Below are positions 12,230-24,562 of a stretch of DNA of 64,000 nt, piece by piece (the first letter of the stretch is position 1; every line of letters begins with the position of its first letter). The notes under the pieces are model-generated. The model did not search any database, was not told where the DNA came from, and saw only the letters and a list, made by a program, of their open reading frames with translations. The DNA comes from Gnetum montanum. Taxonomy: Eukaryota; Streptophyta; Gnetopsida; Gnetales; Gnetaceae. A program made the translations under genes and the position numbers. The stretch covers positions 680,952 through 744,951 of the forward strand of contig MNCI01013908.1 in NCBI GenBank assembly GCA_015680685.1, read 5' to 3'.

Positions 12230-12680
12230 ATTAGAGAGCAGGCTCTCCTCCTTTTGATTATCCCATCTTAAGCGAGAGAGGTGATCAGCGATCACATTCT
12301 CAATTCCTTTTCAATCTACCATCATGAGATCGAATTCTTGCAATACCATGAGCCACTGTATGACATATGAGCTCACCGTTGGCTTATTCATGAGAAAGTG
12401 AATTGCACTATGGTCTGTATGCACAAATAATTTGTAACCAAGCACATAGTGCTTCAACTTTTTAAGAGTGTACACCACTACCATTAGTTCTTTCTCCATG
12501 GTGGTGTAATTTAATTATGCTCCCACAACTTTAGCTCACACAATAGATGTAGTATGGACATTTCTTATCATCCATCTACATAAGCACTGCTTCCAAGGCA
12601 TATTTAGATGCATCCATCATGATGTGAAAGGGTCTGGACTAGTCTAGTGCTCGTAAGATTAGTGTTTTTACAAGTTTCTC
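12230..12680 (-). pseudogene. E2 RNase H (broken)
   Basis: The open piece 12499-12311 reads EKELMVVVYTLKKLKHYVLG, then FVHTDHSAIHFLMNKP, the standard gypsy RNase H block with catalytic Glu and Asp present. It is followed by QEFDLMMVD and DHLSRLRW. The part upstream, corresponding to the first catalytic Asp, is degenerate. It lies between RT and integrase, as expected. Confidence 0.87.
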
Positions 12681-12759
12681 TTTTAACTATTGGAATGCAT
12701 GTTCACATTCCTTGGTCAAAATGAAAGGTGCATCTTTCTTTGTAAGCTCTACCAACGAC

Positions 12760-13590
12760 TTTGCAATCTTAGAGAAATTCTCTATGAATCATTGATAGTA
12801 GCCAGTGTGTCCAAGAAATGACCGAACATCTTTAATGATCTCTGGTTGATGTGTTATTTCTTGGATGACCCTTATCTTTTTTGGATCTAACTCAATCCCT
12901 TTTGAAAAATTCAATGCCCTAGTACAATGCCTTCTTGGACCATGAGATGGTTCTTTTGCCAATTGAGCCGCAAGTTTGTTTTAACACAACTCTTTAATAC
13001 TTACTCAAGATAGTCCAAGGCTTGCTCAAACATAGCTTCATAGGTGGAAAAGTTATCCATGAATACTTCCACATGACTACCGATCTACTATTGGAAAATA
13101 CTAAGGCCTAGGCATTGAAATGTTGCAAGGGCATTACATAGATTGAATGGCAACTTACAATATGCAAAAGTCCCCCAAGGACTCATGAATGTTGTCTTGG
13201 CCTGATCTTCTAGTGCAATTTAGATTTGGTTATAGCCACTATAGCCATCCAAGAGGCTATAATAACAATGACCAGATATGGTGTCTGAAACTTGATTCAC
13301 AAATGGTAAAGGAAAATGATCTTCAAATATTTCCATATTCAATAGCCTAAATTTAATGTAAGCCTACTTTTTTCCATTCTTATTTGGCACAATTACAAGT
13401 GGGCTAACCCACTCACTATCTACAATGGGATAGATGAACCCCACCTTGAGGAGTTGTTCAATTTCCTCTTTAATGATCTATTTCAATTTGGGGTTCAACT
13501 GCCTCTACGATTGCCTTCTAGGCTTCATGGCTAGGTCAGTGTAAATGTGATGCTAGCATTTCCTTGGATCGATTCCTGTTAGCTCAGGAT
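12760..13590 (-). pseudogene. E2 reverse transcriptase (broken)
   Basis: RT on the - strand with frames broken by stops and indels. The clearest block is VEVFMDNFSTY near 13080-13050, the YxDD-type motif with the second Asp changed to Asn. It is followed by VLKSCVKTNLRLNWQKNHLM and EGIVLGH. N-terminal blocks are more eroded than in E5. It is flanked by protease upstream and RNase H downstream in normal gypsy order. Confidence 0.82.
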
Positions 13591-14029
13591 ATGATCAAGA
13601 CTATTAACCATTTGTTAACTACCTTTAACCACTTTTCTTTTTGTTCAAGAGCAAGTTTGGCATTAATTATGATCATTTTACCATTATCTAAAAATGCATA
13701 TTCCATACCGGCCAGTAAATTTCTTAGCTCTAGGGGCTCCTACTTGAAGTTATTAGGGATTTCCAACTCTCCCCAACAATCATCATTATCTTCATCTAAG
13801 AGTTGGGATTGAACTTGTTCAATTTTTTCCATGCCTTCAACATAAGCACATGTTAGGCTCTTAGTTGGTTCCATGCATAATGTGCTACTATCTAAGTTAG
13901 CTATCAGCCACTGGGTGTCCTACTATTTTGTGGTTGCTACGTACAGATACCTTTGAATACTATTTTCTTGCACACACTAATTGCATGCTTTAATGTGTGT
14001 ACTTTTGATGGATCAAATATTTTGCACAC

Positions 14030-14560
14030 AATTACACCTATTATCATTGTACCTGATGCATGGAATACATTTCTTCTCTATTTTCCCAATTCATTTTCTT
14101 TTGATATTTCTAGAGATAGGTCCCTTATGCCCATACATGCATGAATCGTGCTTAACCAAGCTCTTCCCATAATGATGGGGAAGTCACTTTTGTAGTTTTC
14201 AACCTTGATCACTAGAAAATTAGTAGGATAGAACCACCCAAAAATTTTGATCATAATGTCCTCTACTAATTCCAAAGGGATAGTAATTAATTAATCTACC
14301 AATTCTAGATATATGCTGTTCTTCTTGAGAGGTGGTAGGTTCCAGGCCTTATACATGTCATGGAAGATGAGATTAACTCTAGAACCAGAGTCAAGAAGAG
14401 CCTTGCATGGCTTATGTCTAGTGATCTGTAGGTAAATGAGTGGACTTCCCAAGTTAGATCTTTTCATAAGAAGATTGCCAGCCTTAATCCAATTAGAAAT
14501 AGCATGAGTTACCATTACAATGCGAATCTAAGATGGCACTTGGTTTGAAGTGCACTCAAA
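14030..14560 (-). pseudogene. E2 aspartic protease (nearly open)
   Basis: Two open pieces in one frame (14515-14291 and 14275-14078) give the best-preserved protease of the window. ALLDSGSRVNLI carries the Asp-Ser-Gly active site. Then come ELVEDIMIKI, YPTNFLVI, DFPIIMGRAWLST and GIRDLSLEIS, all typical of plant gypsy protease and its C-terminal flap region. A single TAG separates the pieces. In E4 and E5 the active-site triplet has decayed to DLG and DFG. Its role is cleavage of the Gag-Pol polyprotein. Confidence 0.85.
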
Positions 14561-14569
14561 GGTATTTGA

Positions 14570-16969
14570 TGTAGAGGATGAGGATGTTGGAGATGCAAGA
14601 TGACCAACTGGACTAGATTATGAGGGTTGAAGAGGATTGCTATTTTGGAAGAAGGATCTTTTTCTAGATCGCTTGTCTAAACCACTTGGCTAGAAAGCTT
14701 ATTGTGAATGTACATCTCTCGTAGCATTTCTTTGTTGCAGTTGTGGAGGAATCTCACCCTACATGGATGGAGAAGGAGGTCATTGGGTTGATGGAGAAGG
14801 AGGTCATTTGGTTGAAGGCAACGGTGTGTATGCAAATGAATGAAGAGGATGGTATGGATATGGGTTTTCCCCTCTAGTAGATGGTGAATGTGTTTAGTGG
14901 TACTCCAAAGGATAATAGTAATGCTGAAATGAGGTATGACTTGTAGAACTTCTTGGAGAGATGGGTTGCTAAACAAAGTACCCATATGGATTTGGTTGCC
15001 TATAAGGGTACTGCTACCTTGGCGATGGCATTCCCCACGATTATGGTTGGTACCACTATTGATATTGTTCATAAGGTTGTGGAGGAGTTCCACTTGGGTA
15101 GTAAGCTTGTTGCTACTAGTGAAACTACCTTGGATTGCCTTAAGGATAAGGTAATCATCTAGGTGCTTGCCTATGTGCTAGTTGAGGATTCAATGCATAC
15201 ACCCCAGACTCTTGTAAGTGTGACATCATAGGGCAACAACCATTTGGATGTTTATATTGATAAATGTCACAATCAATTTCATCATCAAAGTTGGTTTCCA
15301 CAACTTCCTCTATTACTGTAGCTTTGTCCTTACCTCTTTGGTAGGCACATTCAACTTCTTTTTACCTTCTGCAGTTATGATCACTATTTTGCTCTTTGGA
15401 TTCTTTAGTGATATTCATAGCAGTTTGAAATCTTTCATCCAAAGAGTCTCATAATTTATCAACCTTTGTCAAAATATCATAAATAGATTTTTGGATGGAC
15501 AAGATTTTCCTATTCACCACTTCATCAAGTAATGACTCCTCCTCACCACAAAATCAGACTCCCGTTTCCTGATAGAAGGGTTCCTATTATACTCTTCTAC
15601 ACTTTCCCTTTTTCATAGCTCACCTTCTTCTTTTTCTACCTACTTAATTAGCCTTTGGATCTAATGAGCTCTCAATTCTGACAATCTCCCTTGGGCATAC
15701 ACCCCAAGAGTTCTTCTAGTTTCTGCTTTGAGCCCATCTATGATGTCATGAAGTTTCCTTTGAGAATAATGATGGCTAAGGCATCGGTGCAAGAGTGAAT
15801 AGTATCTACCCATGGTGGCATTCAAGGGTTCATGTGTTCCCTATTTTCAGCCTTGGATTTTCCTTCTTAGATTAGACACTCAAGAGTACGTCTAGTATTT
15901 ATCGTTGAATAGCTCCAACATGGTACTCCATCAGTGAATGGATTTCAACTCCCTTAATGAGTGTCCTTGGAAAAACCTTGGGTTTCTACCACTCATTTTC
16001 TATGTTCTATAAGGCATAGGCATCATGGAAAGCTTGTAGATGTGTCTATGGATTAAAGTTGTATCCCGCCTCAAATCTTGGGATATTGTACATGTTTAAG
16101 CACCTGATCCAACTATCTTTCATATGCCTAATTGGAATTTTAACTGTCTCTACAATGTTGAGCATACTTCAAGTCGCTAACAAAGGTTCATCATCATCAT
16201 TATATTAATGATGTCGATGATGGTTTTGCCCATCCCTTCAGTCTTAGTGGCCTTCACGATCATTGTTGTCTTGTTAATCACCTTCATCGCGATTATTTCA
16301 ATGGTGGATTCTATGAGAACCATTAGATGAAGAGGAATGTTCGAAATCAGATGAAGAGGATGGACTACCATTGCCACCATGGTATCTACCATCATTTTTT
16401 CACTTATTACGATAACCATCTTTAGATCCCTTGCTATTATGATGCTTGCCTGAGTCCCTTCCTTGGCTGTCACTTTTTTCTGAACCTAATTTATGAATAG
16501 TGGATTGCAAGTTCGAGTTCACATCCTCATCATTAGTAACAAGGGGTGAAGAATCTTCATGTTGAGAACCTTCAAAGGGAGGATCCTCATTGTCATCTTG
16601 ATCTAGTAGGAACAAGGGATTAGTGTCATGTTTCCCCTTGGTAGCCTCATGGAGCTTCTCTTGACATCAATCTCGCTTACATTGTGTTTCAGTGGGACAA
16701 TAGTTTTTAGTGTCATATCTATCCACAACAGACTCTTCATGAAGATCTGAGATGCCCAACTTCTTAAGAGTTTTAAGCAACATCCTTGGCATAGATTGAT
16801 TAGGGGGAAAGATAATGTTGCCCTCCATATCACGCCATCATAACTATTCATCCTGATATAGGATGAAGGTGAAGTCTAGTAAATGCTCATCTAGATGAGT
16901 ATAGATGACTTTGCACTCCTATGGGATCGACGATTTGACATCTTCAAGCTTTTGAGAAGAAGAAGACAT
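14570..16969 (-). pseudogene. E2 gag (broken)
   Basis: Begins at ATG 16969 (MSSSSQKLEDVKSS) after the primer site and leader, and runs to the protease. Blocks in order: an acidic and Ser-rich N-terminus with DQDDNEDPPFEGSQ; a Ser/His/Arg-rich stretch (NGSPSSSDFEHSSSSNG); the retrotransposon gag domain start SMLNIVETVKIPIRH; the MYNIPRFEAGYNFNP block; a CCHC-like knuckle near 15275-15225 (C-D-I-Y-Q-Y-K-H-P-N-G-C-C-P, second Cys lost to Tyr); and a Pro/Gln-rich tail. Many stops occur. Gag forms the virus-like particle and binds element RNA in living relatives. Confidence 0.82.
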
Positions 16970-17105
16970 TTTTCAAAACAAGACAAAATTATCAGTGTGC
17001 TTTTATAATTCTATGTATAGCAGGAATGATATTGACCTTGAGGTTCATACAACGATATTAATGGTATTCACTTTAACCTAAATAGTGCACGTTTCAACAA
17101 ACAAA

Positions 17106-17125
17106 GTTCCCAACAACAGTGCTGA
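17106..17125 (-). other. E2 primer-binding site (decayed, tRNA-Asp type)
   Basis: Directly after the 5' LTR on the - strand, AGCACTGTTGTTGGGAAC aligns with TGGCGCCGTTGCCGGGGA, the complement of the plant tRNA-Asp 3' end. Most differences are G-to-A or C-to-T changes. E4 has the least-changed version. Confidence 0.72.
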
Positions 17126-18035
17126 TGATGAGTGGCAAGGTACCCCTACACCCAACCATATGCATCACAAAGCATTCACACACAATCTGGTCTAATTCCA
17201 TGGACTTTATCATTTCCAATGCACTAGCCTTCTAGGAAGTGAATCTTGCCTTAAGGCCAATTGTTGTCTTCCCAATTACACTTGTGATGTACACTAGTAT
17301 GGTTAAGTGTAATTGAGGCATCTAATTCTTATCATTTTGTAATTTTATGATTTGATGTTTGAATGGAGATAAAAGTGATTAGATTAACTAATTTAAATAA
17401 CTAATCAACTAGCATTTAACTAGTCCTAACATAAGCATCCAATCCCACTTTCCATACACATCCTAAACCCATGTATCCACTGCTGGGCAACTAAGTGCTA
17501 TGCTAATGGACTAAACAATAATGTTGTTGGGATTACCAAGCAAATATGCATTATGCTCAAAGTGGTCGTACTTATGTGTTTAATATATCTTGCTTAATCA
17601 CTTCATTAACTTAATTATTGAAACATTTAATAAATAATTGAAAACATTAAATGCATGAATAAAATATTTAAGCTATCCAAAGTGCTACAAGGTTGTTCAA
17701 AAAGCTCGTCTTTATTGCCACACACACTATCATGCTCAAGTACAACAATGCTCAAATAAAGATCCATACACTTAATGACTCCTACTATGGGCACTCGAGA
17801 GAAAAATTCTAACTTTCCAATGGAAAAACTGCAAGAGCTTCACTGCAACTATTATCTCTATTGCCATAAATGCAGCTGGTAGGTACATATTTATAGCCAG
17901 AAATAGACACTGCATCGATGGGGCCATGTTGATGCATGATATGATGTGTCAACTAGGCCTCATCAACAAGGCCTAGTTGACGAGGCTGCATCGATGAGGT
18001 CTCATCAATGCAATTGACAGAACTACAACTCATCA
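17126..18035 (-). repeat. E2 5' LTR
   Basis: About 910 bp, partner of 4723-5645. TATA motif CTATAAATAT at about 17887-17896 on the - strand, with an AATAAAGACG block further downstream. In + coordinates it starts TGATGAGTGG at 17126 and ends CTCATCA at 18035. Its U3 (17930-18020) is a cluster of short repeats built on GAGGCC, TTGACGAGG and CATCGATG. Confidence 0.93.
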
Positions 18036-18140
18036 ATGTCATCATAGCTACAATGTATTAGGCCCTAATACGTCATAGTTATGATGTCATATCTATGACG
18101 TATCTGATATAAACCGCCTATATATACATGTGGGAGTTCA
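18036..18140 (+). promoter_or_regulatory. E1 internal promoter-like segment upstream of ORF3
   Basis: Repeated ATGTCAT and TATGACGT words (TAGTTATGATGTCATATC and nearby) are followed by a TATATATA box at 18119-18126 in CCGCCTATATATACATG. The E1 3' LTR promoter has the same design (TATCATATCTACGATATC repeats before CTATAAATACC). E5 has a matching TATATATACATGTGGGAG at 42187. ORF3 begins about 520 bp downstream. A second transcription start for ORF3 is inferred, not shown. Confidence 0.5.
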
Positions 18141-18643
18141 TGCTATTTTTCTAATCTTTTGGTAGCCAAACTTCCTAACACAATAACTCTCTCACCATAG
18201 CTCCAATTTGCATGAATTTCAAACCTCTTTGATCACAAAGTCATCAACTCAGTCAAGGGTGAGAGTGCAACACATAACTAAGTCAAATTGGGTTAAATTT
18301 CTCTAATGTTGGAAGAGTATATTAAGGGTAAGAACAGAAAAAAATAAGCATACTTTAATGAATCAATTGGATAAAAGCTAATAAACCTAACTAATTTTCC
18401 TAGCCAACTATCCAATTACACAATAAACAAGGAAATGATAACTATGAGAAGTCTTAACAATTAAAAGTACAACTAATAAGGATTTCTTTCTAAATTTTTT
18501 CTAACTCTGCAATCATAATGAAGCTATAAATAATAATAAGGATAAAAATTGAATAAAAAACAAGAGCTTGAAAGAGGACCATGAATCATTAGGAACCAAT
18601 TTAAAACTCTTGGGCAATCTAAATAAACCCTTTGTGATTACAA

Positions 18644-21369
18644 ATGGCTCCCAAAAGGCCCACAGTGGAAGAACCCTCACAAAAAGGAAGCAAAAGACCA
18701 AGAGGCAAAGGCAAAGGACAAGCTAGAGAACAAACTCCATAAGCAAAGTAGGAGGCTCAATCTTTCAGTATTCATTAGCAAACACCTACCATAGAACACT
18801 CTGCATAGGCTAAGGCCAAAGTACCACGAACTCCAGAGCAAGGACGATGCCTCATGCTATCAACAAAATGTCTCCAGGCTAGCCAAGAAAAGTCAATTAT
18901 GTCAATAGTGATTATGAAACTCAATTTTAGATCATTCATGGATTTTGCACTTGAGAATGTCTGAATGCAACTACAAGCCTCACCTCTGTGACCAACTCTA
19001 TCATGTAGTGGAGAATGATACCTAGGATAACTATAGCAATTCTAGAAAAACAAGCAAGATAATGCCATAGTAAAAATTGGAATCCATGTGCCTTATCCAA
19101 TTGAAGAAATTTCCAAGACGCTTAGCATTCCTAATGTCAAAGCCAACATTGCACAAATATCCAAAAGGTCCGACACCAAAGCAAAGAAATTATGGCTACA
19201 AAGAGCATATGGTAAGCCAAAGAAAAATATATTTCAAGATTGAAACTTACCATCTCTTTCCTACCAAAAGATTAAATAGAATTTTCACCTATGCTATAAG
19301 AGGAAGTGTCATCCTTATGGGAAAATTTAATGCAAATCTGGCTCATTTGTTATTCTTAGAAATTTAGAAAAGATTTGAAGAGAAGAAGGTAGGGAAACTC
19401 ACCTTACCATTCCCTTGCCTTATCAAAAGATTGTGCAAGCAAGCTAGGATTTTGGATTATACAAATGACATCTTACCCAAGGCCCAAAATGCATCTTATG
19501 TTGAAATGTCCAAGCCAATGCCACCAAAGAAAGGTTAGCTAGAAAAACCAGCAGGCATTAAGGAAGCAGCAAGATCAACACCAATAGGCAATATTCCAAC
19601 AATAGGGCAAGAACAAGCAAGACCTAGTGGATCAATGCCAACCAATAATAAACCTAGATTAATTGCTCCACCAACTCAACCAAGATATAGACCTTCCATG
19701 ATCCATTTGCAACAGATCACCAAAACCATAAGTTGGGGAATGAGGAAAGATTCTATATTATATAAAGTAAGAGATAATTCTGTAACCCTTGTAATATCAA
19801 CGGGACCCACTAGTGGTCAAGTATCTCTACAAGCAAAAGAAGATCAAGACTGGGCACAACAAATTTCTAGGAACACTGCATTTTTTCAGGTCATGCTAGA
19901 AATAGGAAAAGGATCCATAGTTGTGGTGATGCAACACCAAGATGTAGTAAGATTAGCAAAGGTGCTCACATATCATATTAAGGAATCATTTAATGTTCCC
20001 ATTGTTCCACTAGTAGATATTACTAGAGCCAAAGATGTTGAAATGTTAGCTGGTACATCCATGCCCCTAACAAAACACTAAGACATCTTGGATTGACTAC
20101 TACAAACAAGCCAAGTAATGCAAAATCTCTTTAACCCAGCAATATCACTGCAATTCAGTTAGATCTAGTTTCAACAAGGGTAAACTGGTAATGGTAGAAA
20201 CAAAAGTTGAACATGCAAAGACTGTAAGTTGAATTAGCATCCATAAAGATAGAAAGAAGAGACCCAACATAGTACATAGTGCCAGATCAACTGGACAAAT
20301 TCAAAACCAAATAAGTGGCCTAGTTGATAGCCAAGAACATCCAAGTGGAGATGAAGAAAGAAAAGGTAACATGGAACGCATCTATTGCAAAAGCACAGAC
20401 ATACACATATGTCAAGGCATTAACTACTCTTGAAGAAAAGAATAAGAAAATTGCTACAGAAAACATAAGGTTGATGGATATAGAGAAACAAAGGAATGTT
20501 CTCGAAGAAAGCATCCATCAGTTAAAAGAACAATTTGCTAGAGTTAACCAAGATATGAGAAAATTGGTAAGAGAAAATCAAACCTTATCAATGGAAGAAG
20601 TTTATGCAATTTATCAAAAATCAGCAATTGAAATCAATGCATGACAAAATGAGGCTAAGAAGCATGCAAGGTGAAAGGAGCATTTTAGAGACTAGGTGGA
20701 CATGTATAAATAGATCAATGAAAAAAAATCTAGATGACTAAAACCAATATCAGTTCCATTACTATACAAACACCTAATTGGCAGCCAATCTTGGATGGAC
20801 TTATGCATGTACACCAAGAAAAGACCAAGAATAAAAACCTACAGATCAAGGACTTGGTAGAACACATGGGGTTAGAAAACCTTCATTATGATAACCTAGC
20901 CATGTTAACAATAGGTAGACCGAGAAATGAACTAGAGTAGCAAGTGGCCACAGTGTACACCATGTACAAAAAAGATTTTGTAGACAAGAAAGATGCACAA
21001 CAAAAATTACACATTGCAAACTTTGAGCTCGAGGTGGTCAAAGCCAACTACCATAACCAAAAATATGTAACAGCAAAGTTGGCTCAGAGAATGTCTTACC
21101 ATTAAGAACTAGGAAAGGTGGACAGTGCATTTGAAGAAGAAAGAAGGTAGTTTGTCGCCTGGTATGTGAAGGCCAACAAAATGCTTCCACAAGTACCATG
21201 CCCATTAGAAGTATCGATGCCAACAAACATTGTTCAACTCACCTAGACAATACATAACCCACGATCAAAGGAAGAGAAGCTCTGGGTGCTACTCAACCAC
21301 TATCAATTTCAAAAGCTTGATGATAAAGGAAAGAAGCCGATGAAGGAGCCATCACCATTAAAAACCTAA
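18644..21369 (+). pseudogene. E1 ORF3 (broken; about 908 codons)
   Basis: Starts at ATG 18644 with MAPKRPTVEEPSQKGSKRPR, a basic N-terminus. The Athila-type region at 19077-19520 has THLFPTKRLNR-like and ILMGKF blocks followed by LPFPCLIKRLCKQ, resembling the 'putative plant transposon protein' domain. A 148-residue open piece follows (19635-20081; SWGMRKDSILYKVRDNS, then QISRNTAFFQVMLEIGKGS). A long charged coiled coil (20324-20644, with LEEKNKKIATENIRLMDIEK and LKEQFARVNQDMRKL) leads to a conserved C-terminus ending near KKPMKEPSP. Stops and at least one indel break it. No catalytic motif, signal peptide or membrane span is seen. E2 and E5 carry homologues, so it is a regular part of this element family; its function is unknown. 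Confidence 0.75.
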
Positions 21370-21604
21370 AGGCTACATCAAGCTTTAATATTTTGTTTTG
21401 TTTTGTTTTGTTGTCATATGTGTTCATTATGCAATGCATGAAAATTTTGTAAAGCACCACTCGAACCACAATGCAGAATTCAAAGTCAAGTAGTCATGTA
21501 TATAAGTAGTCATGTTAGGTTTGAGTACATCTCAAAATTTTGTAAGGAACTTTATCCTTCTTTTGTTTAACTCAAGGACGAGTTTCTAGTCAATCATGGG
21601 GGTA
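21370..21604 (+). other. E1 3' untranslated region and polypurine tract
   Basis: Short non-coding stretch after ORF3 with a (TTTTG)n run at about 21392-21412. It contains CTCAAGGACGAGTTT (21571-21585), a block conserved just before the polypurine tract in E3, E4 and E5. The tract ATCATGGGGGTA (21593-21604) abuts the LTR start TGATAAAACC. Confidence 0.8.
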
Positions 21605-22532
21605 TGATAAAACCTTTTTGTAATAGGCCACAATATCATATCTACGATATCACATCTTTGATATCATATCTATGACATCGCAGCCTTGCATACATCATCG
21701 TTGATGCAATGTAAATGACCATGGTTAGCACTATAAATACCAACCTTTAGTCACCTCAATGGAACACCTTTCATTCCACCCTTAACAAAATTCTTGTAGT
21801 TTGTTTTTGTGACTTAAACTTAGTGATAAAGTCAACGTTTGTAGTGTGGTGTCAAACAATTGTACGGGATCTTTGTTCAAGTGGATTGTACTTAGGTACA
21901 ATTCATGCTTGAAAATAAAGATCAAGATTGTTTCTCACCATTGTAGCATTACACTTTGTTTCTTTGTTTTTACTTAGCCATTTTCTTTACTTAGTTTAAT
22001 TTTCATTTCTTTAACATGTTAACTTTAGTTTAGTTCTTTACATTTTATAAATACTTTACTTCTCTCACATTCATTAGTAAGGTGAAATAAGTATGACTAG
22101 TTTTAAGCATTAAGTGTAATCATTTGGTAACCTAGTTGTGACTTCACTTGATTCACTCAGTAGTTACTTCACTAGTAATCCCAGTAATGGTTACATGAGC
22201 CCAAGACATGTACACCAAACCAAAAATGGATCCTTATCACCATAGGATAAGATAGATTTACATTTCCATAGTCACTTAGATTTAGATCTTACTCTCATTT
22301 TCATTATGAATACACTTAGGAGTAATTTGAGCTTACAACATCATGATATCATACACCTCACTGAGAGTTAAACCATACTACTTGCACTTTACTAACTCAA
22401 CATAAAAAAACAACAATCACGAACCAACTATCAACCACTAGCACACATTGTCCATCCACGAATTACAATCTAGTCACATGCGTGCACTCATAACTTGTAT
22501 GGTGAAGTGTTGGAATATCCAATTGCTCATCA
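21605..22532 (+). repeat. E1 3' LTR
   Basis: About 928 bp from TGATAAAACC to TTGCTCATCA, matching the E5 LTRs in order and spacing. TATA motif TATAAATA at 21732-21739. The AATAAAGATC block at about 21918-21927 is a plausible polyadenylation signal. U3 is a run of ATATCATATCTACGATATC-like palindromic words. The 5' partner lies outside the window. Confidence 0.9.
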
Positions 22533-22554
22533 ATCCTCGAGGATCATCACCTAG

Positions 22555-22860
22555 AGCCTCAATGTTCATGCTACCAAGGTCCTATGAATGCTCATCCTAC
22601 CGAGGATTTAGACAGGTCAATGAATAAGTAAAAGCCTAAACCCTTTTCAACATCCAAGCTTGAACTTATATCTTACATCTTGAAAAACAATCACCTTAAA
22701 CTTCAATGCTTATCTCACCAAGCAAGATCCCAAGAAGGTTAAAGCAAATCTACTCTTTTTGAGCAACTTCACCCAACCTTGAACCTATGCCTTACAACTT
22801 AAGAAAGAAACACTTTACCATAACTCTAAATGATAATCCCTTCTAACTAGTGGACAATCT
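22555..22860 (+). repeat. Diverged tandem pair of a roughly 150-bp repeat
   Basis: Two consecutive blocks share the order 'caatg.tcat', 'accaag', 'cttgaac.tat', 'cttaca.cttgaaaaacaatcacctt' and similar. The first is about 22555-22705 and the second about 22708-22860. A third, more distant copy lies at 30850-31015 with the same word order. No coding or tRNA-like structure was recognised. Confidence 0.5.
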
Positions 22861-24129
22861 AATCATTCTTGAAGATTGTTCATCCCTAACCTATCTCTCT
22901 TTAACCAATCTTAATTTGTAATTGTTGTCTCCATGCATAAATTACATAGGATGAGTCAACATATCCGCCTTCTTGCCTAGCAAGAAATTGACTATTAACA
23001 TTTGATGCACCTAAGGGATTACAAATTCTCCATCCGAAGTTGAAAATATCATATTAATCTCAAACTCATGGACAAGTACCAAATGGACAACACAAAAGCC
23101 CTTATGAAAACAACTATTTCAAAACACAAAAGTACTACAAATGATCGAATTCTGGGTAAGTATCAAAATGCTATTAACAAGCTTTGCTTATTAATAACAT
23201 TTATAGGTTGTGCATATCAAGAACCCTTGAAGATGAGTTAATGTGTTTCTTTCTTGTGCTATGACTACCCATTTGAGACAACATTATAATGTTACAACAA
23301 ACAGTATGTATGATTTGTTTGTTATGCCCCGTTGATGCTTAGTCAATTTGTAAAGTGTATCTTTATTTTTCATGAAAATGTAATATCTATCCAATAAATC
23401 CTATGGGTCTTTGGATGTAAAAAAGCTTCATTTCATTTCTAATTCATAAAATATATTTAATGTTAACATGCATGCTAGTATACCATTCCGCTAGATACAA
23501 GAACCAAATGAGGCATAACCATACCAAATACAAGTTTAGAAACACAACACCATTTAACATAATTAATTGGAGTATCCCCCAACATTCAAGTGAATATCTA
23601 GATGTACTTCAAATCTATATTTTATACGTAACTGAAATTTCCTTTTAGCTGTGATTTAAAATAGAATATTAGTCATTGATGTTGAGATCAAGCTATTTCA
23701 AATATGTTAATGTCAGAGATATGAAGAAACTGCAATGTCAACATGGTGAATTCTTATGTCTATCAAAATACTTCTGTTCTCGCATAACTTATACACTCTG
23801 CCAAATGCAATTACATATCATTTCTCAATAAGCAGAGATCTCTAATGCATAATGTAATAATGTGAAAGAGAGATTTAATGTATATAGATTTAGTTCCATC
23901 TGGATACTTTTTATCTTTGACGTCAGATCTTCTTTCCAGACATAATGAATTCTCGATCAGAATGAATCCTTTAATTAAAAAGCAGAAAAGGGTTCCAAGC
24001 AGCAAGCTTCTTAAAAGCTACGGCTAACATATGATCATAAAATTTCCAGACAATCCAAAAGTTTAGAATGCATCAACAGTTGTTATATGTTCTTTACATT
24101 TAAATCCAAACCAATGTTAATCTATAATA
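22861..24129 (+). other. Intergenic host sequence, nothing recognised
   Basis: AT-rich sequence without an ORF that looks coding, without recognisable LTRs, terminal inverted repeats or tRNA-like segments. The open frames at 23460-23648 and 23811-24005 are short and show no family resemblance. Confidence 0.5.
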
Positions 24130-24377
24130 GAAATCAATGGTTGCCAACTCCCATCGCTAAAATACTTTCTATGTTGCAGAAAGGGTTAATCAAAAATTAG
24201 AAATAGACTTGACTATCCTGCTAGTGGTTGCAACAATACTCCAGCATTTCATAGAAACCAATGGTTGCCATTTCCCATCGCTAAAATACTATCTATGTTG
24301 CAGAAAGGTTAGTCAAAAGTTAGAAATAGACTTGACTATCCTGCTAGTGGTTGCAGCAATAGTCCAGAATCTAGTGT
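24130..24377 (+). repeat. Tandem duplication, 2 x about 124 bp
   Basis: The block starting 'caatggttgcca' at 24135 is repeated from 24259 with few changes, including 'cccatcgctaaaatact', 'ctatgttgcagaaagg' and 'cttgactatcctgctagtgg'. The offset is 124 bp. No coding meaning is seen. Confidence 0.85.
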
Positions 24378-24410
24378 ACTTTTTAAACTAAAACTGAATT
24401 TTTACTTATC

Positions 24411-24562
24411 TCCATTGAGACCATTTTGGATCTATCACACCACACCAAATTCAAAATTCTTTTTATACAATTTTTTTATCCATAACTTAGTGTTGCCCCC
24501 TAGAATTGGACCTGTGACATGGGCTTTCTATGCCAAAACTCTCACCACTAAACTGTAAACAA
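24411..24562 (-). repeat. tRNA-derived SINE, copy A
   Basis: On the - strand a tRNA-like head (GTTTAGTGGTGAGAG for the A box, ACAGGTCCAATTCTAGG for the B box region) is followed by a body starting GGGGGCAACACTAAGTTATGG. The body ends in text shared with copy B ('gatag.tccaa...ggtct'). Related copies lie at 26535-26684, 29715-29808 and 31225-31372. A functional tRNA is excluded because there is no cloverleaf anticodon arm and the flanking body is repeated. Confidence 0.65.

Larger units (their letters stand above)
4723..18035 (-). mobile_element. E2, near-complete Athila/Tat-like element on the - strand
   Basis: About 13.3 kb bounded by two LTRs (17126-18035 is the 5' LTR, 4723-5645 the 3' LTR). 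All parts are on the - strand: primer site, gag, protease, RT, RNase H, integrase, spacer, ORF3 and polypurine tract. The flanks (left ...ggttac, right atgtc...) do not form a clean 5-bp target duplication, so it has mutated or an end has been trimmed. The flanking sequence on both sides is E1, which shows E2 is the younger of the two. All coding regions contain stops. Confidence 0.92.
18036..22532 (+). mobile_element. E1, right part (spacer end, ORF3, 3' LTR)
   Basis: This resumes E1 after the E2 insertion. The first 150 bp match E5 at about 42100-42250, joining on to the spacer broken off at 4722. ORF3, a polypurine tract and the 3' LTR follow. The 5-bp direct repeat at the right end would be ATCCT (22533-22537), but the left partner is outside the window. 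Confidence 0.9.

Noticed and set aside
14936-15162. + strand frames of 69-72 codons
   Set aside because: Antisense shadows of the E2 gag tail; the - strand aligns with other gag copies.
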